Positions 23,499-33,890 are shown, numbered from the stretch's first letter. The stretch is 64,000 nucleotides of DNA from Vibrio penaeicida (GCF_030689305.1 NZ_JAUYVM010000012.1:1-64000), one strand, 5' to 3'. Notes: a model not told the origin generated them from the letters alone. Program-made: numbers and translations.

Positions 23499-26400
23499 TC
23501 ATAAAAGATCTTTTATAATCCTAGTTATTGAATTTGATGGAGTTCCATCGTTTAAATAATTATTAACATCAGCTTTACTATCATCGTTAATAGTAAACTT
23601 GCGCTTACCTAGCTCATCGGTGATAACAAGTACTCCATTTGACTTAAATATATTAACTACCTTTTTATAGTTAAGGTTACACTTGTTTATGCCATTGAAT
23701 CTAGGAGCTATTACCTTATGCTCCCATTGTCGACCTAATTTGCCATTACTAACAAATAAATGGAAAAAATCATGTACAAATATTCTAATCTTTGCTTTAC
23801 GATTCCCTTTGTTTCTGTCTATCGTCTCAATTGCAGAAGTCAGACCTGAGTCAAATATACAATCAATAAAGTTATCCTTACCTAATATCGAACTAGATAC
23901 TTTCTCATTTAAGTTGACAAGTTCTGATTTGATAAACCTAGTAGAAGTATCAAATTTACACTTCCAAAAGTTACCAAAGTTATCTATGTTGCTATTAGAT
24001 ATTGTTACACTCTCAAAATTGAACTTGATGCTTTTATCACCATTAAGATCAATTATAGATACACCATCAAGTTGACCATTTTTGATCTCAAATAAACTTC
24101 TAATTAAATTAGTGTTGTTTTCTATATCGTTGGGATAAAATTTGTGATTAATCTGTAAGCATAAATTAAATATATTTGCGATAGTCTTTCGTGATTTGAT
24201 AGTATTAAGCTTGTTCTTTATCTGAGTGATGAAGTCAGAAACAAGCAGAAAATTATCTTCATTCCAACTCGCTATTCTTTTAGGTATATCTGAGTTTATT
24301 GGCGCACCATACCAACAACTATCATTTATTATTTCTAAAAGCTCATCTGTTATTGTTTCGGAATCATTATCATATTTTAAAAAGATAGAAACATATATAG
24401 CCTTGAACAAATCTAGTAGAAAATCATATTTGAACTTAATAACATTATCTTTACACATTAAGAAAGGATGTGATTTAAATGCTTCTACATTTGTATTATC
24501 TACAGTTCTTCCTAAAGCCTTTGTTACCTCACTGTGGAGGTTGTCAGCCATAATTAGACCACCACGATTGACAGACATATAAATAAAAATATTAATCTGG
24601 TCATCAACAGAAACCTGACCGACTCTCTTTATTTCACGATCACAAATACGATAAGTGATATAATCATTACTAATGCCTTTACACAAATACGATGATTCAA
24701 CTTCAGAAAGGTCAAAATCAACCAGGTTATTATCACTTTCAATAATAGAACGAATTATATCTAAAACATACGGATGGTAGATGTTTTTGTTTTCACCCTC
24801 GGGAAACTTAAAACCGTTAGCTAACCTTACCGCGTTACCAAGCTTTATTGTGTCATTTTCAAAACTCTTTTTGAAAAACTCTTTGCTTTGGCTTTCTGTA
24901 AATGGTTCCAATTCAATGACAGGAAAGGTCTTGCCAGAAAAACCTGAACTATCCCAAAAATAACTTCTACAAGTTATAATTACTTTTCCATTACCAAGAT
25001 CACTTGATGATAATTTTATTGACTCTAGAAATTTTGTTGTGTCAAAGTTTGGAACTTTTGATATTATCTCATCCAAACCGTCGATTATAATTAAGATGTT
25101 TCCAGCATCAACATTTAACTGAAATAAATCTTCTGACAGCTTTTCATGGATATTATCCGTAATATCAAAAAGGGCTTCATAGAAGTTATATAAGTTGAGG
25201 TTTTCTCTATTTTTGTTCTTTATTAGGCTATCTTTAATGAGGGATGAATCAATAAATAACACATAATTTGATGGTGTAAACTCAATTAATCTATCAGCAA
25301 AATAGTATGCTAGTGTCGTTTTCCCTATACCGCCACTACCTTTTACGACCAAAATTGGCTCGTCTATTTGTTTATGCCATTTCTCAAAATATAACTTCAA
25401 GCTAGTGGTTTCATCGCCAATATGAATTTCAGGAGTTATAAAATTCTTAATATTTAAATACTTCTCACTCTCATCCTGTATTACTTTTGGAGTACAGTGC
25501 TCTCTAATAAATTCATCGATATAAAATAAACTTATAGGCTTAAATTTTTCTTTTATATTATTCTTTCGAAGTTCAATATTTTTTTGATCTTTTTCAATAG
25601 GGATGAATATCACTGTTTTACCAGAGAAAATTTCACCGTGTTTATTTTTTAAGTCTGAATATGTTTGTGTCTGATTAATACCTTCGTATAAATATAAGTA
25701 ATACGTTGATGTATCTAGAACAGAATCAAATTCACTAAATAGTTGATAGCCTATTTTTTTTGACTTATCTTCAAATATTGCCACTTCTTTAAAAATGGAA
25801 TTTCTTTTATAAAAATTTAATATTTTTATAAAGTCTACATATCCTTTCAAATTTCTAGAATCATAGGTCTTAGTTATTTTGAAAATAAACTCTCCTCCAT
25901 GATGATCTTCGAGATTTAATGGAGCGCCTTGAGGCGATTGAAACAAGTTTATTTCAAATCTAGCTTTAACTTTTTCTATTATTTCAGAAAATCTTATATC
26001 TTTTTCTGTCTCTTTTAAGCAATCAATAATACATTCGGCAAATAAAGTGTTGGATATTTCATCAGAATCCTTAGCTTCATAAAAAGCTGATGTTAATGCC
26101 CATCTGGAACTTTTTTCAAAGTATTCGTCAACCTTCTTAAATCTTCCTTCTCTAAATATACTATTAGAGAAACAGCTATCTGAAATTAATATTATGTGCT
26201 TACAGTTTATGCGAGATAAAAAGGTAATAATGTTAGAGTTCTGGATGTACTGAGTATATACGTCAGCTTCATGAGGAACCCAGTATCCTATATCTAATTC
26301 CTCGTCATATTCACCATGCCCAGAATAGTATATTATTAAGTTATCATCTGAGCTTAAACTCTTACCATAACCTTTTAGAGCATCTTGGATGTTTTTTGAG

Positions 26401-26558
26401 TTGGCATTTTCATCTATGATTTCATAGACATCTTCAGATTTGAAATCATACTTCTCCAATAATACATTCTTAAAATCTGTTATATCTCTTACACAACCGG
26501 CTAGATTATCATGATGTTTGTATGAGTTTATTCCAATTAGAAAAAGTTTGTTTGCCAT
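23499..26558 (-). CDS. Caspase-like peptidase fused to NACHT NTPase (bacterial NLR-type defence protein)
   Basis: A 1019-residue protein. Residues 1-230 are a C14 caspase-like domain with catalytic His81 (IIYYSGHG) and Cys129 (LISDSCFS). Residues 230-370 form a linker domain I do not recognise. From about 395 comes a NACHT-type STAND ATPase: Walker A GSGGIGKTT at 407-415, Walker B ILIIIDGLDEI near 489-498, and TCRSYFW as sensor. The C-terminal 400 residues are probably the sensing part, though no clear repeat class is visible. Such fusions are proposed to sense phage components and trigger proteolysis and cell death. Base composition is far more AT-rich than neighbouring core genes, indicating transfer. 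It stands alone beside the AbiE pair. Confidence 0.87.
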   Translation of the reverse strand: MANKLFLIGINSYKHHDNLAGCVRDITDFKNVLLEKYDFKSEDVYEIIDENANSKNIQDALKGYGKSLSSDDNLIIYYSGHGEYDEELDIGYWVPHEADVYTQYIQNSNIITFLSRINCKHIILISDSCFSNSIFREGRFKKVDEYFEKSSRWALTSAFYEAKDSDEISNTLFAECIIDCLKETEKDIRFSEIIEKVKARFEINLFQSPQGAPLNLEDHHGGEFIFKITKTYDSRNLKGYVDFIKILNFYKRNSIFKEVAIFEDKSKKIGYQLFSEFDSVLDTSTYYLYLYEGINQTQTYSDLKNKHGEIFSGKTVIFIPIEKDQKNIELRKNNIKEKFKPISLFYIDEFIREHCTPKVIQDESEKYLNIKNFITPEIHIGDETTSLKLYFEKWHKQIDEPILVVKGSGGIGKTTLAYYFADRLIEFTPSNYVLFIDSSLIKDSLIKNKNRENLNLYNFYEALFDITDNIHEKLSEDLFQLNVDAGNILIIIDGLDEIISKVPNFDTTKFLESIKLSSSDLGNGKVIITCRSYFWDSSGFSGKTFPVIELEPFTESQSKEFFKKSFENDTIKLGNAVRLANGFKFPEGENKNIYHPYVLDIIRSIIESDNNLVDFDLSEVESSYLCKGISNDYITYRICDREIKRVGQVSVDDQINIFIYMSVNRGGLIMADNLHSEVTKALGRTVDNTNVEAFKSHPFLMCKDNVIKFKYDFLLDLFKAIYVSIFLKYDNDSETITDELLEIINDSCWYGAPINSDIPKRIASWNEDNFLLVSDFITQIKNKLNTIKSRKTIANIFNLCLQINHKFYPNDIENNTNLIRSLFEIKNGQLDGVSIIDLNGDKSIKFNFESVTISNSNIDNFGNFWKCKFDTSTRFIKSELVNLNEKVSSSILGKDNFIDCIFDSGLTSAIETIDRNKGNRKAKIRIFVHDFFHLFVSNGKLGRQWEHKVIAPRFNGINKCNLNYKKVVNIFKSNGVLVITDELGKRKFTINDDSKADVNNYLNDGTPSNSITRIIKDLL

Positions 26559-27110
26559 TATAAGCCTTAGCTAGTAATCAATAACTACCCTTATTGCTAT
26601 TATTATCAATAGCTTAGGGTTTTAGGGCTCTCAAATTACCTTAATCAAATTACTTTGGCAATTGATCTTGTATCAAACTAAAAATGCAAACACAAAATTT
26701 TGATAGGGTTACGGATTAAGCAGTGAAGTATGAGATAGTGGAAGACTGATTTTACTCATTATTTACAAGTGCTTACATAGGGTGCTACTGTTCTGAAGGA
26801 AGCGTTGTCATCAACTTTTTTTGTTTAGATGCTTTGTCTTAGATGAATGAATGTTGTCCTTTGTCTCGATATGTGCAACACAATAACTAACCAATTAAAC
26901 ATTAATTTAGTTAAGAGCCTAACATGGGGCTACCCAATTCCAAGTTACAGAACAAACTAATATACCCTTAGAAAGCTGTTCTTTAGTGGTTTAACTAAAA
27001 GAGTTGGTCAAAAGGCAAATTGGATTAGCTTCGCTCGCCATAAAAAAATGGGGCTTTTACGTCCCATTTTTCGTTACACACTCAGTCTGTTTACTGGTGT
27101 TTACTGGTGT
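26559..27110. other. Intergenic region upstream of the caspase-NACHT gene
   Basis: About 550 bp. It holds the promoter of the caspase-NACHT gene (AAGG lies before its ATG on the minus strand) and, at the other end, the alkylsulfatase terminator. No gene or RNA was recognised between them. Confidence 0.5.
27042..27072 (-). terminator. Terminator after the alkylsulfatase gene
   Basis: On the minus strand AAAAATGGGA pairs with CCCCATTTTTTT over a loop of about 10 bases and runs into T residues. It lies about 40 bp after the alkylsulfatase stop. Confidence 0.75.
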
Positions 27111-29186
27111 TTAGTGGCTGTGCTGGTACAGGTTGGCATCCACTTCTTTGCCTTTCGCTGGGCGAGGGACAATTTCAAAACTGGTATCGAAGTCTACGAG
27201 CGTGTCCTGTAGTGTAGTCAGAACCTCTGTTTTCCCTTTAATGCCTGCTTGTTTGAGCTTTAAAAGTGCCGTTAAGTCGGTGTTACCCAGTAGCATTTGA
27301 GTAATGTCGGCTTTGTTTAGGTAAAGCGTGGCATCGGCTTCTTTTTCGCTGTCTACCTTACCGTTGCTTAGGTTGCCATTCGACATCTCTACAAAATAGA
27401 TCTCGCCAGTGTCGGGCACAACCACGTTCATCGAGAATGGCGTAAATTGCGCTTTCTTAGAATCCACTCGCACAGCGATGTAGTCCAACAAGTTCTCTAC
27501 CGTCATTTCAGACAAAACGTCCGGTGATGCCGTTTTCGGTGTGCCTGGTAAGGTGCCGACTCGAAGTTCTTGTGCGCCCGTTAAGTAGGTATTTCTCCAG
27601 CCCATGGTTTCCGATTGGTAGCCCAATTGTTCATAGGTGTCGGCCAAGAGTTTTCGCGCTTCATTGTTGTCTGGTTCCGCGCGAACCACTTTATCTAGCA
27701 CTGTGGCGACAAAGCGATATTCTCCTTTTTCAAAATCGCTATGGGCTTTCTTCACAATAACGTCTGAGCCTCCCATGTATTCAACAAATTTGAGCGATTC
27801 TTTTTGCACTGGAAGTGGGTTTAAGTTGGCTGGGTTCATGTCAAAGTAACCCAAATACATGTTGTAGACAGCTTTGGCGTTGTGGCTGTATGAGCCGTGG
27901 TAGCCGTTGGTGTGCCAAGACTTGCGAATCGATTCTGGCAGTTCTTCTAAAATCGCGTCTCCGATGTCCTGTAAAACGACGCCATTGTTTGCCAGCCTTA
28001 GGGTTTGGTTATGAACAAAGCCGTAGTTATCGCGTTGTAATTTCATAAAATCGAGGACCTCATCTTGCCCCCAAACAGGGGAGGAGTGAGAGCCGAACAG
28101 CACTTGAATGTCTTCACCCCATGCATTGATCATTTCGTTAATGTCTTTCGACCACTTCAATGCATCCCGAACCTTGGCTCCGCGTAATGTGTAGATGTTG
28201 TGCATGCCGTGATACATCATTTCACCCGACCACAATGCCTTTTTAGAAGGGATGTAGGTTGCCATTCCAGAAGGCGCTTCTGTGCCAGCCGTATCAATGA
28301 AAATCATCTCTACGCCATCGATGCTATAGGTTTCAAATTTCCCATCTTGGTTGAAGTTGTAGTCCGGTTTGACGTAGGTGATTTCCCCTTTTCCGTATTC
28401 CGGAGAGCTGGTGGACATGGACTTGCCTAGCCCAGCATCGACAATGCCGTGTTCGTGTGTGCCCAATGTTGCGCCATATTGGTAGGCAGCACGTCTCGAC
28501 ATCGCATTACCAGCCAGCACGTTTTCATCAACCACTTCTTTGGTCATATTCACGGGGGCGTACACTTTTACGTTAGGGAACATCTCCTGAATAGCACGGG
28601 AACCGCCAAAGTGGTCGGCATGGCTGTGAGAATAAATCATCGCAGTAATGGGAAGGTCGCCTCCCGTTGGCACATTCTCTAGGAAGAATTTTGTGGAAAT
28701 TTCTGCTGCTTGTTTTGTTAGCAGCACATCATAAACAATCCAACCGGTCTTACCGCGTATGAAGGTTATGTTTGAAAGGTCGGTGCCCCTAACCTGGTAG
28801 ATCCCATCGGTAACCTCATAAAGCCCTGCCGCGGTGTTGTTGACTTGCGCTTGTCTATATAGAGATGGGTTAACGGAGTCGGATATCTCATCTTGAGAAA
28901 TAAAGTCAAAATTGTTCCTCATGATGTTTGCACTGTGCTGATCTAAAGGGACGATGAGCCCTTTAGTATTGCGCTCGAAGGCATCTCTGTCGTCCCAGTT
29001 GAGTGTTTTCGAGAAGTCGTTGTTTGCTTGAATGGTATGAGCTGTTGCGTTTTTGCCTTGCACTTGCAGATCGCCGTGAACATGGTCGTGGTCATGGTTT
29101 GATGCCATTACAGGCATGGCGAACATGATGGCGAGGGTTAGTGTGGCTTTTTTGCTAATGATTTTATTTGTTGTTTGCGCTTTCAT
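27111..29186 (-). CDS. Exported alkylsulfatase (SdsA1-like, metallo-beta-lactamase fold)
   Basis: A 691-residue enzyme predicted to hydrolyse alkyl sulfates such as SDS in the periplasm. A signal peptide (residues 1-28, ending PVMAS) is followed by a His/Asp-rich stretch and the binuclear zinc motif HSHADH (H187, H189, D191, H192) in the metallo-beta-lactamase domain. A dimerisation domain (about 440-560) and a C-terminal SCP2-like domain (about 570-690) complete the SdsA1 layout. A LysR-type regulator starts about 110 bp away on the opposite strand and probably controls it. Inverting versus retaining subtypes cannot be separated here; SdsA1-type is favoured. Confidence 0.92.
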   Translation of the reverse strand: MKAQTTNKIISKKATLTLAIMFAMPVMASNHDHDHVHGDLQVQGKNATAHTIQANNDFSKTLNWDDRDAFERNTKGLIVPLDQHSANIMRNNFDFISQDEISDSVNPSLYRQAQVNNTAAGLYEVTDGIYQVRGTDLSNITFIRGKTGWIVYDVLLTKQAAEISTKFFLENVPTGGDLPITAMIYSHSHADHFGGSRAIQEMFPNVKVYAPVNMTKEVVDENVLAGNAMSRRAAYQYGATLGTHEHGIVDAGLGKSMSTSSPEYGKGEITYVKPDYNFNQDGKFETYSIDGVEMIFIDTAGTEAPSGMATYIPSKKALWSGEMMYHGMHNIYTLRGAKVRDALKWSKDINEMINAWGEDIQVLFGSHSSPVWGQDEVLDFMKLQRDNYGFVHNQTLRLANNGVVLQDIGDAILEELPESIRKSWHTNGYHGSYSHNAKAVYNMYLGYFDMNPANLNPLPVQKESLKFVEYMGGSDVIVKKAHSDFEKGEYRFVATVLDKVVRAEPDNNEARKLLADTYEQLGYQSETMGWRNTYLTGAQELRVGTLPGTPKTASPDVLSEMTVENLLDYIAVRVDSKKAQFTPFSMNVVVPDTGEIYFVEMSNGNLSNGKVDSEKEADATLYLNKADITQMLLGNTDLTALLKLKQAGIKGKTEVLTTLQDTLVDFDTSFEIVPRPAKGKEVDANLYQHSH

Positions 29187-29294
29187 ACTGACCTCTTAAA
29201 AGACTATTTTTTAGATTTCGAAATCAGTGTATCGACGTGAAACATAACTAAAAATAAAGTAAAGTTTATTTAAAACATCACAATTGGTTATGTA

Positions 29295-30206
29295 ATGGCG
29301 AAGTATTTATCTGAACAGCTTGATTTAAACCTGTTAGGCGTATTTTTGGAGGTGTACCGACTTAACTCGATTACTTTGGCAAGCGAGTCTTTAGACATGA
29401 CTCAGCCGGGCGTGAGTGGTTCGCTAAAAAGGCTACAAGATCAGATCGGAACGAAGTTGTTTGTTCGGGAGGGTCGCGGTATTTCTCCTACTCATGCCGC
29501 TGTGCAGTTGGCTGACCAACTTGAACCGGCGTTGCAAAACGTTTCAAGAGCGATTGGGAGTATTAAGCAGTTTACACCCGATCAGCCAAGGCAATTCAAC
29601 GTGTTGGTAAATGAGATGGCGCTGCTGGCACTTCAGCCCCTTGTCGAGTCAGATAAAGATCTCGCCAATGTCTCGATCATATTCAATATGGTTTCCAGCA
29701 ATGAAGAGATGATGTTGCAAGCGCTGAGCCTGCAAAAAGCCGATTTGGCTATCGATGTTTTTAGGCCTCATGACTCTGGGTTTAAATCAACACCGATTAA
29801 GACGGATGAACTTGTTTTAGTGGCGCGTCATTCTCACCCAAGAGTACAGGGCTCTATAACGATGGAGCAATTTTACGCCGAGAAACACATAACCTTGAGG
29901 CTTAGAAGGGGAAATTTATATGCAGTGGACTATTTTACCAGTGAGTCTTTAGAGAAGCGCAACATCAGTGCAGAGTGTGATTCTCTGATCACAATGATGG
30001 CGTTGGTGTCGAACAGTGATTCTATTGGTAGTGCGTCTCGCACCGTAGCGACACAATATGCCGAGTTGTTTGGTTTGCAGATCATAGAGCAGCCATTCAA
30101 AGTAACTCCGATAGAGCAGCACATGATTTGGCACAATCGCACGCAGACAAACCCATCCCATGTGTGGTTAAGAGAAAAGATCACTCAATACTTGAAGGGT
30201 GCTTAA
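29295..30206 (+). CDS. LysR-family transcriptional regulator
   Basis: A 303-residue activator/repressor with the LysR helix-turn-helix at residues 8-67 (LLGVFLEVYRLNSITLASESLDMTQPGVSGSLKRLQDQIGTKLFVREGRG) and a periplasmic-binding-like effector domain from about 95. It is divergent from the alkylsulfatase, the usual arrangement for a LysR regulator and its target. A T-rich terminator follows 45 bp after the stop. Confidence 0.9.
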   Translation: MAKYLSEQLDLNLLGVFLEVYRLNSITLASESLDMTQPGVSGSLKRLQDQIGTKLFVREGRGISPTHAAVQLADQLEPALQNVSRAIGSIKQFTPDQPRQFNVLVNEMALLALQPLVESDKDLANVSIIFNMVSSNEEMMLQALSLQKADLAIDVFRPHDSGFKSTPIKTDELVLVARHSHPRVQGSITMEQFYAEKHITLRLRRGNLYAVDYFTSESLEKRNISAECDSLITMMALVSNSDSIGSASRTVATQYAELFGLQIIEQPFKVTPIEQHMIWHNRTQTNPSHVWLREKITQYLKGA

Positions 30207-30250
30207 GTTCTGGTTCAAATATAAGGGCTTAGGTGCAAATAACAGAAACA

Positions 30251-30288
30251 AAAAAGCTCAGACCATCACATGATGTTCTGAGCTTTTT
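30251..30288. terminator. Bidirectional terminator
   Basis: AAAAAGCTCAGA and TCTGAGCTTTTT form a perfect stem around a loop of about 14 bases. It separates the converging LysR gene and the small gene at 30316-30564. Confidence 0.85.
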
Positions 30289-30315
30289 CCTAGTTCCATT
30301 TATATTGAAGCTGGA

Positions 30316-30564
30316 TTAGTGTTTTTTGCTCGGGCCGTTTCGCACACGATCTTTGCCATTTTCGTAGACATCTTGGGATACCCAACGACCAAGCAACAAT
30401 TGATGTTTCTCACCTAGTACTGCAACGAAAGGGCGCCCATCAGAGTTACTTGTTGCCATCGCAATGCCCGTTACTCCTTCTAGCCCCAAACCGCCACTTT
30501 CAACTGCGGTTAAAAACAGTTCTAGTTCATCTAAGGTTTCAATTATCGGGAGATCGTTATTCAT
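30316..30564 (-). CDS. Hypothetical 82-residue protein
   Basis: I do not recognise the family. The protein starts with an acidic helix (PIIETLDELELFLTAVESG) followed by a beta-rich part (GIAMATSNSDGRPFVAVLGEKHQLLLGRW) and a basic tail. No signal peptide or membrane segment is seen. AGGAAA upstream of the ATG and a shared terminator support it as a real gene. Confidence 0.65.
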   Translation of the reverse strand: MNNDLPIIETLDELELFLTAVESGGLGLEGVTGIAMATSNSDGRPFVAVLGEKHQLLLGRWVSQDVYENGKDRVRNGPSKKH

Positions 30565-30907
30565 TTTCTTTTCCTGTACTTCGTATTTCTATTGCGCGCT
30601 GTCGAGGCACCCTATGTATGGGCGTACTGTACCGACAAATCTGAGTGAATGGAATCTCGGTGGTAAACGCTGCTAACCAAAAAGACAGGTGCATTTCAGT
30701 TTTTTCTGTTTCTAATCTTTTGATTTATATTGATAATTCAACATTGCGTGAAGTTTTCGGAGAGAGGTGATCAACACATTTAGTGAACAATTTTAAAATT
30801 AGATCATATATTCTAATTCCTGAACTGAGTTCATAAATTTTATGCAACTGAATTCATCTTATTGAGTATAAAGAATATAACAGCGCCCTCAAACATATAA
30901 CTAATTA
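30565..30907. promoter_or_regulatory. Intergenic region upstream of the collagenase
   Basis: A 343-bp AT-rich gap holding the promoters of the divergent 82-aa gene and collagenase genes. The stretch 30770-30860 contains TTCATAAAT and GAATTCATC-type repeats, but no operator can be assigned. No RNA or ORF was seen. Confidence 0.4.
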
Positions 30908-33376
30908 ATGAGTGTAGCTATGTCCCATCCCCGTTTATTTCCACGTCATCGCTTGGCGCTAGCTTGTATGCTTGCCAGTGTTTCCAGTTTTTCCTTTGCT
31001 CAAGAGCAGTGTGATATTCCTGATCTCCAACAGGCACCTGATCTTGTTTTAGCCGTCTCTGACGCAAATCATAATTGCTATAGTGCTTGGTTCTCTGCAC
31101 CTGCTGATTCCCTTAGCGACATATACAGTGAAGCGAGCCTAAGCCATATTCAAATCGCGTTAAACCAAGCCATTGCTACTTACAAAGGTGAGGCAGAGCA
31201 AGCACGCAAACTAGAAAACCTTGGTGAATTTGTACGCGCGGCTTATTACGTTCGCTATAACGCCCAGCAGCCGGACTTTTCACAGGCATTAGGCCAACGC
31301 TTTGCTCAGTCGATTAATGCGTTTTTAGCTAACCCACACGCTTTAGAACAAGGTCGCGAACAAGTGGGGGCAATGAAAAGCCTGACTTTGATGGTCGATA
31401 ACGTAAAACAGCTTCCTTTGACGATGAGCGCACAACTTACGGCACTGCGCCAGTTCAATCGTGAAACAGCGAAAGATACACAGTGGGTGGATGGGCTTAA
31501 CAATCTCTTTCGTGCAATGGCCGGTCACTCTGCGCGAGATGACTTCTACAACTATATGGCGAGCAATACGCAACACATCGACACGCTGGCGGTGTTTGCT
31601 CGTGATAACGCGTGGGCTCTGGATACGGACGCGAGCTTCTTGGTTTACAACGCAGTGCGCGAAACCGGACGTTTGTTAGCAAGCCCAAACCAAAAAACCA
31701 AAGAAAAGGCACTGCGTGTGATGCAGCAAGTGATGGAACAAAACCCACTTGGTAGCGAACACGACAAGCTTTGGTTAGCGGCGGTTGAGATGATGAACTA
31801 CTTCGCACCAGAGCATTTGAACGGTCTAGATTTAGACCAAGCGAAACGTGATTTGGCGGCTCGCGTGCTGCCTAACCGTCATGAATGTGATGGTCCGGCA
31901 ATCATTCGCTCTCAAGATTTAACGCAAACCCAAGCGGTTGAAGCGTGTGAGGTTTTAGCGGCAACAGAGGCGGACCTCCATCAAGTGGCGAACACGGGCA
32001 ATCAGCCAGTGGCAGACGACAACAACGAGCGAGTTGAAGTCGCGGTGTTTGCGAATAATGGAAGCTACGAGGATTACTCGTCTTTCTTGTTTGGTAACTC
32101 GACGGATAACGGCGGTCAGTATCTTGAAGGGGATCCGGCAAAGGAAGGCAACGTGGCGCGTTTTGTCGCTTATCGTTTCGCAAATGGTGACGAGCTATCA
32201 GTTCTCAATCTAGAACATGAATACGTTCACTATCTAGATGCACGCTTCAACCAATATGGCTCATTCAGCGATAACTTGGCTCATAGCTACATTGTGTGGT
32301 GGCTAGAGGGCTTTGCTGAGTACATGCATTATAAACAAGGCTACGACGCGGCGATTAGTGTAATTGCTAATGGAAAGATGAGCCTATCGGATGTGTTTGC
32401 GACGACTTATTCTCATGATTCGAATCGCGTGTACCGTTGGAGTTACTTAGCGGTACGCTTTATGTTGGAAGAGCACCCGCAAGAGGCAGACAGTTTACTG
32501 GCGCTTTCTCGTTCTGGTCAGTTTGCTGAATGGGCAAAACAGGTTCAATTATTCGGTGAGCAATACAATGGTGAGTTTGACCGTTGGTTGGATTCTATCT
32601 CTAGTGAACCAGAACAGCCTGATCCGAACCCAGACCCAAATCCGGGTGAGCCAACAGAGCCTTCTGATCAAGTAACACCGTTAGCGGTAAACCAAAGCGT
32701 GGTGTTAAGCGGTGCGGCTTACAGCGAACAGTTGTTCTACGTTGATGTGCCAGAGAACGCCACTCACTTTGAAGTTGAGATCCAAGGTGGCAGCCAAGGC
32801 GATGCGGATCTGTACATGAGCTATGAGAAAGTCGCACATTACTACGATTTTGAGTTCAGCCAATATGACACGGGCAGCAATGAGATCGTAACGTTTGAGC
32901 CAGAGCCATCGGGTTACATCAAACCAGGTCGCTACTACATGAGCATCGCGGGTCGAACTGCATTTGATACAGTGACGCTCACTGCTTCATTAGAAACCAA
33001 AGCGCCAACTCCACAAAAACCGGAGCAAGATGACTTAGCGCCAGTGGTATTGGAATCGGGGCAAGCACAGACCTTAACGGTACATCAACAACGTTATGCT
33101 GCGGTTTATGTCCCGCAAGGTGTTCAAGAGGTGCGTGTGTGGCTAACGGGTAAAATTAGCGAAACCGAAAATGCTAACAAGCCAAACAATGGCAACGTGG
33201 ACCTGTACGCGAGCCAAGCGTACTGGCCAACAGCAGAGCAGCACGAATACGTGTCTAATTATTCGGGCAGCAATGAATATCTGCAAATCCCAGTAACGGA
33301 AGCGGGCTATTTGCACTTCTCGCTGAACGCACCGCAACAAGGGGATGAAGTTGAGATGTTGGTGCACTTCCACTAA
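30908..33376 (+). CDS. Secreted collagenase (peptidase family M9)
   Basis: An 822-residue zinc metalloprotease predicted to degrade collagen or gelatin outside the cell. A signal peptide (residues about 9-31, ending SFSFAQ) is followed by an M9 N-terminal region. The catalytic motif HEYVH is at H437-H441, with the third ligand Glu467 in WWLEGFAEYMHY. A Pro/Asp/Gly linker (EPEQPDPNPDPNPGEP) leads to two prepeptidase C-terminal (PPC)-type domains at about 600-700 and 715-820. This matches vibrio collagenases of about 800 residues. An internal ATG four codons on is an equally possible start. Confidence 0.92.
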   Translation: MSVAMSHPRLFPRHRLALACMLASVSSFSFAQEQCDIPDLQQAPDLVLAVSDANHNCYSAWFSAPADSLSDIYSEASLSHIQIALNQAIATYKGEAEQARKLENLGEFVRAAYYVRYNAQQPDFSQALGQRFAQSINAFLANPHALEQGREQVGAMKSLTLMVDNVKQLPLTMSAQLTALRQFNRETAKDTQWVDGLNNLFRAMAGHSARDDFYNYMASNTQHIDTLAVFARDNAWALDTDASFLVYNAVRETGRLLASPNQKTKEKALRVMQQVMEQNPLGSEHDKLWLAAVEMMNYFAPEHLNGLDLDQAKRDLAARVLPNRHECDGPAIIRSQDLTQTQAVEACEVLAATEADLHQVANTGNQPVADDNNERVEVAVFANNGSYEDYSSFLFGNSTDNGGQYLEGDPAKEGNVARFVAYRFANGDELSVLNLEHEYVHYLDARFNQYGSFSDNLAHSYIVWWLEGFAEYMHYKQGYDAAISVIANGKMSLSDVFATTYSHDSNRVYRWSYLAVRFMLEEHPQEADSLLALSRSGQFAEWAKQVQLFGEQYNGEFDRWLDSISSEPEQPDPNPDPNPGEPTEPSDQVTPLAVNQSVVLSGAAYSEQLFYVDVPENATHFEVEIQGGSQGDADLYMSYEKVAHYYDFEFSQYDTGSNEIVTFEPEPSGYIKPGRYYMSIAGRTAFDTVTLTASLETKAPTPQKPEQDDLAPVVLESGQAQTLTVHQQRYAAVYVPQGVQEVRVWLTGKISETENANKPNNGNVDLYASQAYWPTAEQHEYVSNYSGSNEYLQIPVTEAGYLHFSLNAPQQGDEVEMLVHFH

Positions 33377-33419
33377 CTAACGTTTGGTAAACTAACAAAC
33401 GCATGGCAAACAAACTTAA

Positions 33420-33441
33420 AGCCGAACCTCTGTGTTCGGCT
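33420..33441. terminator. Hairpin after the collagenase gene
   Basis: AGCCGAAC and GTTCGGCT form an 8-bp perfect stem around CTCTGT. The T-run is poor (TATCT), so termination strength is uncertain. It lies between convergent genes. Confidence 0.55.
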
Positions 33442-33505
33442 ATCTACCGAATACTCATTGATGCCAAAGCGAGTCGATACCAAAAGCTATTCGATACCAA
33501 AGGGC

Positions 33506-33889
33506 TTACAGCTCATTGAGCATTTTTTGAAAGGAAGGGCAACTAAGGTGATCGTCTGCCGGGCAGTTAGCGACATGTAATAGGCTCTCTTTAACACATA
33601 TCAGTTGTCGGATGGACTTTTCTATTTCAGACACTTTCTCAAGTAAAGCGTCACGATTGATATCCAAGTTACCGTCTTGATTAAACATTGCTTTTATCTC
33701 TTCGAGCGATAATCCTGCCTTTCTTCCCAAATGAATCAAAGCCAATTTTTGCAAAACATCTTCGGAATATTGCCGCCTTAAGCCATTTCGCCCAATGGAA
33801 TGAATCAGACCAATGCTTTCGTAATAACGGAGCGCCGAAGAATTCAAACCGCTTCGCTTTGCCACGACGCCGATATCGAGTGTTTTCAT
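33506..33889 (-). CDS. MerR-family regulator, SoxR-like group
   Basis: A 127-residue protein with the MerR DNA-binding domain (DIGVVAKRSGLNSSALRYYESIGLI, then RQYSEDVLQKLALIHLGRKAGLSLEEIKAMF), a dimer helix, and a C-terminal segment with two cysteines (ANCPADDHLSCPSF). The cysteine spacing differs from the four-Cys [2Fe-2S] cluster of SoxR, so the signal is unknown. It is divergent from a DUF2938-like membrane gene, and the shared promoter has the overlong MerR spacer. Confidence 0.87.
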   Translation of the reverse strand: MKTLDIGVVAKRSGLNSSALRYYESIGLIHSIGRNGLRRQYSEDVLQKLALIHLGRKAGLSLEEIKAMFNQDGNLDINRDALLEKVSEIEKSIRQLICVKESLLHVANCPADDHLSCPSFQKMLNEL

Positions 33890-33890
33890 C

